This document shows positions 26,001 through 38,400 of a stretch of 64,000 nucleotides of DNA, in pieces. Source of the stretch: Maniola hyperantus (taxonomy: Eukaryota > Arthropoda > Insecta > Lepidoptera > Nymphalidae); contig NC_048541.1 of NCBI RefSeq assembly GCF_902806685.2, positions 4,585,465 through 4,649,464 on the forward strand, in the 5' to 3' direction. The notes below the pieces were generated by a model, which ran no database searches, had not been told where the DNA came from, and was given only the letters and a program-made list of their open reading frames with translations. Numbering within the stretch: the first letter of the stretch is position 1; each line of letters begins with the position of its first letter. The position numbers were made by a program, and so were the translations under genes.

Positions 26001-29000
26001 TACCGGCCGCCCGAGCGGGCCGCTACCACGTGGCCCGGATTAGTTCTCTCGTCCGTATGACTGAATCTTTCTACGAAATAAAAAGAGAAATCACACATAA
26101 TTCAATTTAAAAAAAACACGGATAAGATCGCCAATAGGTACTTACTTCTTACATCTATAACAATTTTCAAAAATGCCTTGTGTTCACTATCATAGTTTTT
26201 TGTTCTCGTTTTTACTATACAGTCGTAAAGTTTGTTCTGTAACAAAACAATTATTGTTGAATAGTCTGCAAACATTTTGCGTCGAAGCGTGGCCTAAACG
26301 GCATTAATATGAAAAGATAGAAAGAAAAACTTTTTCTCAAATTGTGCCACTAATGACACATCACATCTTATAACTAAGAGTTTCCCAGTTGAGCATTAAA
26401 TCTAACATGCCTAAAGCAGAAGAAGCGCCGGAATAAACTGTGTCATATATGGCACAACCCGAAGAAAGGTTCCAGCTCAGCATTATGCTGCATGCCTTGA
26501 TACACAAGAGCATACCGGGCTGATTTTCAGCCAGGACAGGATATGGATTGAGAAGTTCTTTCTTTATTTTAAACAACATAGAAAACTTAAGTCAAACTCA
26601 CATAATTGCCACCTCCATTGGCTTCAGCTTCATGGTACGTGTTCATGTATGCAACGTATAATATACTGCGAATTCGTTTCAACGTATGTATACTGCTCAA
26701 CGTATATAAACGCTACATTAGTATGACGTTACACAGTGTGTTTGTGCGCACCAAACAACGCAGGCATACTACATATATCTTAGTAGGTACCAAAAAGTAG
26801 TCTTCAAAGTAAGAGTGAATAGGCATCTTCTAGGCAAGCGCGCTCCAACTTAGATCTCATCATAGCTTTCTTTAAAGCATGATTGTCAAGCGCAAGCCTA
26901 TTTAAAAACCTATTCGACTTTGTACGTTACGTTCATACGCACAAAGGAACACATACATCCGCACTCAGAGTAGCTTAATCATTACTTAAGATTGAGTTAA
27001 ACGAGACAGAGCTATATCTCTCACATAAATCTGTCTCGTTTTAACTCAATCTCAAGTAACGATTAGCGACTCTGATTGTGAGATCTATAGAGCTTACTTT
27101 GACTTTGCTCAGACTTAAAGATACTGTTAAAACGAGACAGCCTTATATCGCTGGCATATTTCTGTCTCGTTTTAACTGAAACTTAAGGCTGAGCTAAGTC
27201 AAAGTGTGCTCTATAGATCTCAGCCTGAGTGCAGCTGCAAATCTTTGCTAATTAACTAACAGCATAAACATTCCCTTCAAGTTTTGAGAGAACCAAAAGT
27301 TTGAGGTAACCATTTACATACCGTCGTCGGCCTTTTAGCTACTGCAGGAACGCTGGGAATCTTCTTAGGCGGCGGAGAGGGCACCATCACACTTTCCCGT
27401 TTACTGATAGTGGCGTACACAGGCGCGTCGCGTAACTCCGTCTCGCCGTACAAGAAGTCCAAAGGGTCGTATTCCTCATACACGCTCGAACACTCACTTT
27501 TAGCGGCATAATCTAATACGGAAATACGATAGCTACAAATACATAATATTTAATAATGCCTTACAAGGTACAAAAGGCTCACTCCGCAATACGTTTAAAT
27601 AAATACCGACTCTTGTTACAATGCAATAAAATGCAATTCAGCTCGGACAGCACCGCGATCTTAGATTTAACAAACGCCGCTCGTATCTCTTATATTAATA
27701 CTATTTTATGAGATCCCAGGGAATCGAAAGCCGTCGGCGGTTCAAGCTTCCGTATCTGTGTTAGTGGTGATAAGTGAGCCTGCCCTCTGGCATGCTACAA
27801 ACCTTGTACAACTTTGGGCCGACCGAATATTAACAGGAATTGTCTGTCCCACTTACTCTGCGAATATTTGAAGCGTACATCCGATCCAGCAACATTCCGT
27901 CAGTCACCAGTCTGCAGGGTCTGATACAAAATGTATGAGCAGAGGGCCTTTTAGCGCACGTTCATTTTTTTTGTCAATCTGATAATATGCGGCCGGCCTT
28001 ACGCTGAATAGACCTTAAGAGCTAACAATCGTGCCATAAATACCGTAGATACACAATATTTTAGAAGATGAAATAGACATTTGGATATTCAAAAGATTTG
28101 CAGAGCTATCTAGCACTACAGTATGACAGCTACACCTCTGATCGGCAGATTGATTCTCTCACTGAGTATTGGCTAAAATGCGCAGTTGCAACATGTACCT
28201 AACCATTTTTAACCGACTTCAAAAAAAGGAGGAGGTTATCAATTCGACTATTTTTTTTTTCTTTTTTTGTATGTATGTTACGCTATTACTTCGACAATTA
28301 TGAACCGATTTTAATAATTCTTTTATGGTTCTGTAGGACATACTTCAGAGGTGGTCCCATTTTAATTTGGTAAAGATCTGATGAATATCTTCAGAGATGG
28401 AGAACAGAACTCCTTAATAGATAAGAGTAAATTGCTCGTGATCAGTGTAACAGCTTAGTAAACAGTAGGTTTTTAACCAGGCATATCATATTTTAGTACG
28501 ATGGGGTCACTAAAAATTGTGAAATAAAATGTGAAATTGGAGTCGCAAAATACTATGAAGAGTAGATAGACGGTTCGTGCGGCTAATTGGCACCGGCTCC
28601 AAAAAATATTACTATAGAACTACAATAACTCTTTTATACATAATATATTGGGTAATAAATTAAATTATTTTTTACTTTTTAGTGTTGGTGGTTATTGGAG
28701 TCGGTTTTCATTTTTTTTTGAAAATTTTTAGCCAATCACAACAATGATTGGGATTGTAGTTGCAATAAAACGCAGTAATAAATAAAAAGTAAACTTTTGA
28801 AATGTTACTTACAAACTATGACTAAAATATTATGCACGTCGATTTAAGTATTTCCACAAAATCTATGATATTTTTCTCCCATTCCCAAACATTTATTAAT
28901 AACAAAACGGGACAAAAATAAAGCCGCAACAACTCATATTATGTTTGATGGATATTTAATATTTTAACAACACAATGATATCAGAAGTGGGATTAAGCCA

Positions 29001-29413
29001 AAAACCAAACCATACATTCACAATATCACATCTTAAAAGGGGACATCACATTGAGTGAATGACAACTAAAATGATTCTGATGTAGCCCAAAAGACAGTTC
29101 CCAAGTAGTATCCTATTTCTATATAGGTTTTAAATCGTCTTTTAGGCTAAAATGAATAGAATTGAAAGGTGATTTTGAGATATGATGGCAAAATTAATAT
29201 AACATATTATAAAACTATCAAATTACTGCTGTCCTCCATGATATTTCTATATCTAATCAAAAATGTTATAGAAACAAAAAAATATCTGATTTAAAGAAAT
29301 GAGGAACATCTACTATACTTAAATGTATATTGTAAATTATTATTTATTAAGAACATATTTTGATTTTTCATTTAGTTTATCAAATCACTAGCTGATGCCC
29401 GCAACTTTGTCTG

Positions 29414-29460
<47 letters not shown>

Positions 29461-32400
29461 TATATAGATATATATATATATATATATTTTAAAGCTATTC
29501 CAATTTTTTTATGGGAGTGTCGCAAAGTTGATATATTGATTAAAAAAAAATACGCAAATCGGTTCAGAAATCTCGGAGAATTTGGTGTATATAAGTATAA
29601 AAACACAACACCTCCTTTTTCAAATGTCTGTTAAAAAAAGTAGCTTATTACACCTTGATTAATCCTCTCTCTACTTGTCTGTGAAAGTCAAAATAGGATC
29701 AGCCGTTCCAAAGATTAGCCGGCTCAAACAGACAGACAGACAGACAAAAATTTTAAAAACGTGTGATTCAGTTATGGTACAGTACAAATAACTATATGAG
29801 CTTAATATGAGGTAGTTATTTCGAAATTACAGACAGACACTTCAATTTTATTTATTAGTATAGATTTGCCATCGAGTTCTCAAGAGATATGAAGTGAGAC
29901 ACAAGCCACTCACCGGAATGATTCTGTTCAGTCAGTAGCGGATCAAACGCCTCTAACACACTGACTCTTACGCTACCTTGCCCGCTGGACTTGCGCCCGC
30001 CGAAGTCGATCAGGTTCGCCGATTTCGGCAAGTTGCCCAACTCGTCGGTGGACTCGTTCGACTACAAGTTAAATGCAACATTAAATAAAAACCGGCCAAG
30101 TGCGAGTCAGGCTCGCGCAATGAGGGTTCCGTACTACAGTCGTATTTTTCGACATTTTGCACGATAATTCAAAAACTATGATGCATAAAAATAAATAAAA
30201 ATCTATTTTAGAATGTACAGGTGAAGACCTTTTATATGATATGATACCCCACTTGATATAGTCACTCACTTCGAAAGTTGAAAATAATTTTTTTTTTGTG
30301 TGATCTAACCCTAAATTCACGGTTTTCAGATTTTTCCCCAAATGTCAGCTATAAGATCTACCTACCTGCCAAATTTCATGATAGGTCAACGGGAAGTACC
30401 CTGTAGGTTTCTTGACAGACAGACAGACAGACAGACAGACAACAAAGTGATCCTATAAGGGTTCCGTTTTTCCTTTTGAGGTACGGAACCCTAAAAATTA
30501 CAAATATACAGCCAAAATTATTAGAACATGCATAAGTAGGGTTCCATCCATAGCTGTATGGCTTTTAGTTGCTAAAAACTTTAGTAGCCATTATTTTTAA
30601 AGTAGCCTTTATTTCAAAAACTGTCTAACAGCCTTGAGATTGAGTTAAAACGAGACAGATTTATGTGAGAGATATAGCTCTGTCTCGTTTTAACTAAACT
30701 TAAGTAACGATTAAGCGACTCTGAGTACGGCTGTAAGAAATCAAATAATGATTTTAAAATATCTACTTAACGAAATTAAACTTACATAAACAAAAATTGT
30801 TGACTGATGTTTTTTTTTTTGAAAATCTTAATAAGAATAATTTTATTTTTTTGTATGGAGGTAACAGGTTTCTATAATTTTGAACTTTACAGCTCTTGTG
30901 GTTTGTTACTAAAATGTCTGTGACAGGTAGACACCATATCTCTTTCTACATTTCCATATAAATCAAATTCTAGCACAAGTTTTCTGGCATGATTCAAAAT
31001 GGCGGAAGGTACAAGATGACAGACTATTTATTTTGCGTCGTCATTAACCGACTTCAAAAAAAGGAGGAGGTTCTCAATTCGACTGTATGTTTTTTTTATT
31101 TTTATTTTTTTGTATGTTTGTTACGCGATTACTTCGTCAATTATGAACCGACTTTAATGATTCTTTTTTTGTTTTGTAGGACATACTTCAGAGGTGGTAC
31201 CATTTTAATTTGGTAAAGATCTGATGAATATCTTCGGAGATGGAGAATAGAACTCCTCAATAGATAAGAGTAAATTGCTCGCGATTAGTGTAACAGCTTA
31301 GTAAACAGTAGGTTTTTAACCACGCATATCATATTTTTGTATAATGGGGCCACTAAATACTATCTGTCCCGGCTTACTCACGTGTGTAGTCGACGTTAGC
31401 CCGACTGCCTGTTAGCGTGCCTGGATTTCGGTGCCGACTGACTGTTAGCGTGCCTGGATTTCGGTGACGGTTCCAGTGATGAAGAACAGCAGGAACTGTC
31501 GGGAGACGATCGGCAGCTGTCTCCCCCCCCACCCCAGCCACCCTCACAACGGGCTCTACGGGCAGCGGCACGTGCGTCCCGCAGTCAAAACCGCGGCGCG
31601 GGCGCGGACGGACTCCCTTGAAAAAGGACCCCGTATGGGTTCGAAACTAGTCGGGCTAACGTCGACTACACACGTGAGTAAGCCGGGACAGATAGTATTT
31701 ATAATGGAAATCACTCACGGTAGTTTAAACGCTAAAAAGGGGCCACTAAAAATTATGAAATAAAATTAATTTTTTTTAAAAACCGACTTCAATTACCACC
31801 AACACTAAAAAGTAAAAAATAATTTACTTTATACCCAATATATCTACACTAATATTATAAAGAGGAAAACTTTGTTTGTTTGTTTGTTTGTTTGTTTGTT
31901 TGTTTGTTTGTTTGTTTGTTTGTTTGTTTGTACTGAATAGGCTCAAAAACTACTGGACCGATTTTAAAAATTCTTTCACCATTCGAAAGCTACATTATCC
32001 ACGAGTAACATAGGCTATATTTTATTTTGGAAAAAAATAGGGTTCCGTAAGATATTTGGGTTTTTCGGACACAAGGTGTAAAAAATCAACCAGAAAAGTT
32101 ACTTATTTTGCGTACGCTGCCTAAACTATAAAAGATAGAACCATAAAATGTTCTAATTAATTGTAGATCTTATAAATATCTACAAAAAAGTCCGCGACAC
32201 ACTATACCCATCTATGTCGAGTGAGGCACAGCAACCATTTTTTTATTTAAAAATCTTGAATTTTTTTTGGACTACATTTAAACGCGTTTATTTTACTCAT
32301 GCTATTAATCCTTATCAAAATAAATGATTTCATCACTAAGAACAGTTTATGGAGATAATATTTGGTCTATGAATGATTAAAATTGGACGTTTGGTTTTGA

Positions 32401-35400
32401 AGTTATGGCGAAATTAAAATATTACGATTTCTGCTGCACGGCCCGTTGTATTATATTATATAAAGAGGTAATGTCGTTAAGTTTGTTTGTAGGGGGTAAT
32501 CTTTAGAACTACTGAACCGATTTTAAAAATTCTTTCACCAGTAGAAAGCTACATTATTCCTGAGTGACATAGGCTATACGGGATCTTTAAAAACCTAAAT
32601 CTACGCGGGCGAAGCCGCGGGGATCAGCTAGTATTATATAAAGAGGTAATGTCGTTAAGTTTGTTTGTAGGGGGTAATCTTTAGAACTACTGAACCGATT
32701 TTAAAAATTCTTTCACCAGTAGACAGCTACATTATTCCTGAGTGACATAGGCTATACGGGATCTTTAAAAACCTAAATCTACGCGGGCGAAGCCGCGGGG
32801 ATCAGCTAGTTATGTATAAAAGAGTTATTGTAGTTATATAGTAATATTTTTTGGAGTCTGTGCCAATGTGGAGTCGCAAAACACTATGAAGAGTAGATAG
32901 ACGGTTCGTGCGGCTAATTGGCACCGGCTCCAAAAAATATTACCATAAAACTACAATAATTCTTGTATAAATAATATATTGGGTAATAAATTAAATTATT
33001 TTTTACTTTTTAGTGTTGGTGGTAATTGAAGTGGGTTTTTTTTGTTTAATTTTTTTTTTCATATATATATTCAGTAATGAAACCAATATGTATGTATAGT
33101 CCCACCCTGACGCACGACCTCCCTGATGCAGTGGTGAGCGCTGTATTCCTATATGTGGGAGGTCCAGGGTTTGATTTCCGGCAGGGGCAATTTTGCAAAA
33201 AAAAAATCTAAAAAAAATTCTGATCTGGTGGGAGTCTTCGGCCGTGGCTAATTAGTAGTTACCTCCCTACTGGCAAAGTCATGCCGCCAAGGGATTTATC
33301 GTTCCGATGCCATGCTGTGTAGAAACCGATCAGGGGTATGAGTTTAATGAAAGTGCCATACCCCGTTCAAGTTAGCCCGCTTCCATCTTAGACTGCATCA
33401 TCACTTACCATCAGGTGAGATCATAGTCAAGCGCTAACTTGTATCAGAATAAAAAAACCAGCCAAGTGCGAGTCAAGCTCGCGCATTGAGGGTTCCGTAC
33501 TACAGTCGTATTTTTTCGACATTTTGATAAAAATCTGTTTTAGAATGCACAAGTGAAGACCTTTCATATGATACCCCACTTGATATAGTTACTTACTTCG
33601 AAAATTGAAAATACTAATTATTAGTTCATGACCACAATTTAATTTTTTTTGTGATCTAACCCTAAATTCACGGTTTTCAGATTTTTCCCCAAATGTCAGC
33701 TATAAGATCTACCTACCTGCCTTATTTCATGATTCTAGGTCAACGGGAAGTACCCTGTAGGTTTCTTGACAGACAGACAGACAGACAACAAAGTGATCCT
33801 ATAAGGGTTCCGTTTATCCTTTTGAGGTACGGAACCCTAAAAATAAAGAAGTATAAAACGCTACTCACCCCGTCAGACTTCTTTGAAGTATTGCTTTCCA
33901 CACTGTCTCGGGAGGGCTCTGGTTTGGCAGCTGGCAATTTAACAACACTATTGTTATTATTCACATTATTTGTTGGTGCATTACTTGGCGCATTACTTTG
34001 AGGTAAGACATATCTTGGCATTTGATGGAGCTGGGGGTAAATGGAAGCGGGTCTCGTGGGCCTTGATATTAAGTTCGTTGTATTGTAATTGTACGGTCCG
34101 GGAGGTTGAGGTGTTTGCGGAGGATATGTGACGTAAGGGGATGGAGTAGCCATCCTGGTTTGAGCGTAAGGTATCGTTGGCGCATATATTGGTGGGGTGG
34201 TGACGTATGGGGGTTGTTGGTCTGGTTGGGCCAACATTGGCGGGTAGAAGGCATAGTGGGGCATTGGCCCCATTGGCGAGGGCATTCCATACGGTATGTT
34301 CGGATAAGGAGCCATGGGCGTGTACGGAGGAGGGTAGCCATAGTTGTACGGCGCGTAGGGGTAGCCCGGCCTTTGATTGTTCTGGTTATTCATTGGTTGA
34401 GGTTGTTCGGGCGTGTTTAACGTGATTTCTTCGGTCTGTTGACCCAATCTGGAATCAAGCATACAAGCAATTTAATAAACGCTAAGATAAAATAAAAAGA
34501 TAAGATAAACAAAAATATACGAAACAATAACAAAATATAATCATAGAATTAATATCACATATATTTTTTTTATTTTTTTAGAATATAAGACGTACAATAT
34601 TGTTACTAGAAGCTTAGAGAGCTTCCAGATTGTGATATATCGTAACGACTGAAATAGGTCTCAAAAACTGATTTAGTCTAGGAGTGCATACTTGCATTTC
34701 ACGAGTAGCTCATACTTGTGTTTAAGTCCTATCGGTACCTATAAGTGATGTATATGTGTGCTTTTGCGAGCGCTTGGTCGCAAATAATTGATCCAACAGG
34801 CACGCACACTCAAGCAATGTGCTAGTACACAAAGTGCTCGTAAATTACAACTATAACTCAAATTATTTTGTTCTACTAAAAAATTATTCTTATAGAGATA
34901 AGTGCCTCCCGTCTTTTTACTTATTAAATTTTGGTACAGATTTTGAAAAAAAAAACGACTAACTTGCTGATCTGATCAATGTACTCCTTGAGGGAAGCAT
35001 GGGAGTCTTTGGGGGCAGTCTTACTGGTCGGGCTCGCGAACGATATCAGATCACTACTGGCGTTGCGGGTCGGACTGGTTCCCGTCGATCTGCAGAAATT
35101 AAACAAAAAATAATTTTCTGATAAGATTCAATGAATATAAAAATCGGCCAAGTGCAAGTCGCACTCGCACACAGACGAGACAGACGGACAGCGTATTAGT
35201 ATTAGAGTCCCGTTGGCACCGTTCGGGTATGGAACCCTAATAATATTACATATCAATTTCTTAGATATGCGGAGAATTTTATCATTTCAACGTGTAAAGA
35301 TTATTAAAACAATAAGTAATTAAAAATCACGCCCTTATTGAATAGAGTTACGCAAGACCCCACAGGTTTAAACTGAACACAGTCCTTCTTATTGGCTGAC

Positions 35401-38400
35401 GATAACATCTAAATATATAAAAGGAAAAAGTGAGTGACTGACTGACTGACTGGCAGACTGACTGATCTATCAACGCACAGCTCAAACTACTGGACGGATC
35501 GGCCTGAAATTTGGCATGCAGAAGCTATTATGACGTAGTAGGCATCTGCTAAGAAAGGATTTTTTAAAATTCAACCCCTAAGGGGGTGAAATAGGGGTTT
35601 GAAATTTGTGTTGTCCACGCGGACGAAGTCGCGAGCATAAGCTAGTTGTTACTAAAATAACAGTGTTCAGTCAATAGAAGTCCTCGTTTTCCTCTTTCCA
35701 CTTATTACGATTTATTTGAAACCTACGAGGTCTGTCTATCATGCCACCTTTTGAATGATTTATACTGCATCACCATATCCAATTAAATGAGAAGTAGCTC
35801 ATGGTCCACAGTAATTCGGAGGTCCATATTCTATATTTCGACCAGGGGTATGGCTTTAATGCAACTGCCATACCCCTTCCACGTGAGCTAGCTACCATCT
35901 TTAGACAGCATCTTCACTTACCACTAGGTGACATCGCAGTCAAGGGCTAACTTATATAGGAATTTAAAAAAAAACACCCTCACTATAACTGAAGAATAAA
36001 AAACAAATGGGTTCAATAGTCGCTTATTTAAACGTCGTCATCAATGTGTGCAATCCAAGCCATCGTATACATAAGAGTGAAGTCTGAACACAGAACTTTA
36101 GCCTGTTGGCTGTGGGTTTACGCAGTTTACACCCATATTCACCTAGAGCTCTCCGAGCTAGAAGTTCTTCTGGGTGGTCTTCTTGGCGGAGGCGGCAAAG
36201 CGGGAGGCGGTCCTTCACTCTCCTCGCGCCGTCGAACACTGGCGCTGCCCGTATCTTGGCCATTATCTGAAAGATTACGATATTTCGATAGCACCTTTCA
36301 GTCCAATCACTATCACGACTTACATGATGTTTAATGCACAGTCAGGATTAAAATAATCGGTCAAGTGCGAATCAGACTCTCAAACGAAAGGTTCCGTACA
36401 ATCGTACAAGAAATAATATTTTTAAATTTTATTGCGATGTAACCACAAATTCACGTTTTCGGATATTTAACTTTACTTGTCGAATAGTTTCAAATTAACT
36501 TTTACAAGTGCTTTTAAATCATCAGAACACGTTACCTACCACTGGTTCGGAATGCCGTTCCTACTGAGAAGAACCAGTAAGAAACTGAACAGTTGCTCTT
36601 TTGATTTTTTTAAATTATAAACTTGTGCTATAAGACATATACCTACCTGCCAAATTTCATGATTCTAGGTAAACGAGAAGTACCCTATAGGTTTTGATTC
36701 CCTTGATGGCGCTTGACAGACACAGATGGTAAGCTCAGTCAAAGAAGGGCTAAAATATCATCTGATCTGAAGCTAACTAAAATGGATGATATAAATAAAT
36801 GGTTTTTGAACAATGATAGACTACTTAAACGCTGGAATATTTTTTAATGATGTGTAATAATTTGTTCTTCTGTGTAGGACCATTTGACTAATAGCTGCAA
36901 TTTATTTTAACCTTCAACTTTTGTTATTATCATTTAGTTACATCTCCTCCATTCTACACGTAGTGATTATATTCTCTTTGCATTCCATCCATACAGACAA
37001 AAAGGTAATGCCTATCATTTATTGCTTAATTAATGTGTCTATCATTCCAATAGCTAGAAAACCACAAAATCAGGATCAATCCATAAATATAACCGCGCAT
37101 AAGGTCTTCCAATGCGTGTCAGGGTGAAATCTATAGAGCGCACTCTTTTTTTTTATATTCAGATACAAGATAGCCCTTGACTGCAATCTCATCTGGTGGT
37201 AAGTGACGATGCAGTCTAAGATCGAAGCGGACTATCCTGGAAGGGGAACCTGACTTTGCTCAGACTGAAGACAGAGTTAAAACGAGAAGATGTATATCTC
37301 TCATATAAAAGTGTCTCGTTTTAACTCAATCTAAAGTATGAGCAAAGTCAAAGTGCGCTCTATAGATCTTAGCCTTAGTGCGAAATCTATAGAGCGCACT
37401 TTGACTTTGCTCAGACTTAAGATTGAGTTAAAACGAGACAGATTTATGTGAGAGATATGGCTCTGTTTCGTTTTAACCTACCTACATTTTAATTGTACCT
37501 ACATTTTAAGTTTTCTTTTTTTGTAATCTGGTTTTTCTGTTTTGTGGTGCAATGAGATACATTATACATACACATACATACAATAAGTGGCAAGCGATCC
37601 GTAAATGAAAATCAAGCCAGACTTTAAGCTAGTTTATTATACTAATAATTAGTAAGTTATTATATCCATACTTCCATACTAATATTATAAATGCGAAAGT
37701 GTGTCAGTGTGTCTGTCTGTCTGCTAGCTTTTCACGGCTCAACCGTTCAACCGATTTTGACGAAATTTGGTACAGAGATAGTTTGTATCCCGAGGAAAGA
37801 CATAGGCTACTTTTTATCCCGGAAAATTAAAGAGCTCCCACGGGATTTTCAATAACCTAAATCCACGCGGACGAAGTCGCGGGTATCATCTAGTTTCTAA
37901 TATAAATGACTAGATGATGCCTGCGATTTTGTTCCTGTGGATCTAGGTTTTTAAAAATCCTGTGGAAACCCTTCAATTTTCCGGGATAAAAAATAGCATA
38001 GGTACGGCCCTGGGATGCAAGCTATCTCTGCACCGAATTTCGTGATAAATCGGTTAAACAGATGAGACATGATAAGCTAGCAGGCAGGCAGACGCACTCG
38101 CATTTATATGGATTATAATATTTGTATGGATAAGTCAGGCTGAATTACATCCATCTTTTTTGTATAAGTCCCGCAAATTGCTATTGCTCTTGAACCATGT
38201 CTCATTAACATCGAAATGACGTCATTTTGACGTCAGCCGAAATAAAAATATACCATCAGCTCGCAACTTCAGTCTAGTGCTGAGCTGACGTCACTAAAAT
38301 GGTGGCATCACCAATGACTTATATGAATTATGAACCTACAAAGTAGTACAACTTCAGAGAACTGCCACTGCCAGTGAGAGCTAATTTGAATGCACCCTTA

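Larger units (their letters stand above)
31046..33050. repeat. ACCGACTTC repeat, copy B, split by two insertions
   Basis: The left part (31046-31357), middle (31739-31850) and right part (about 32810-33050) together correspond to copy A. The gaps are a 381-bp inverted-repeat retroposon and a 0.96-kb Helitron-type block. All lie in the PI3K intron between exons 4 and 5. Confidence 0.75.

Noticed and set aside
26361..26579. Possible PI3K exon between exons 6 and 7
   Set aside because: It has no acceptor/donor pair in phase. Exon 7 at 26236-26146 gives the conserved sequence and fits both neighbours.
26595..26680. Exon-like stretch before a GTGAGT donor on the - strand
   Set aside because: The frame needed by exon 6 hits a TGA, and the only open frame has the wrong phase.
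29417..29487. AT-rich tract as a replication or matrix attachment site
   Set aside because: It is a simple (AT)n microsatellite inside a Helitron-like repeat.
34106..34420. 104-residue + strand frame
   Set aside because: Antisense shadow of the Pro/Tyr-rich PI3K exon 4.
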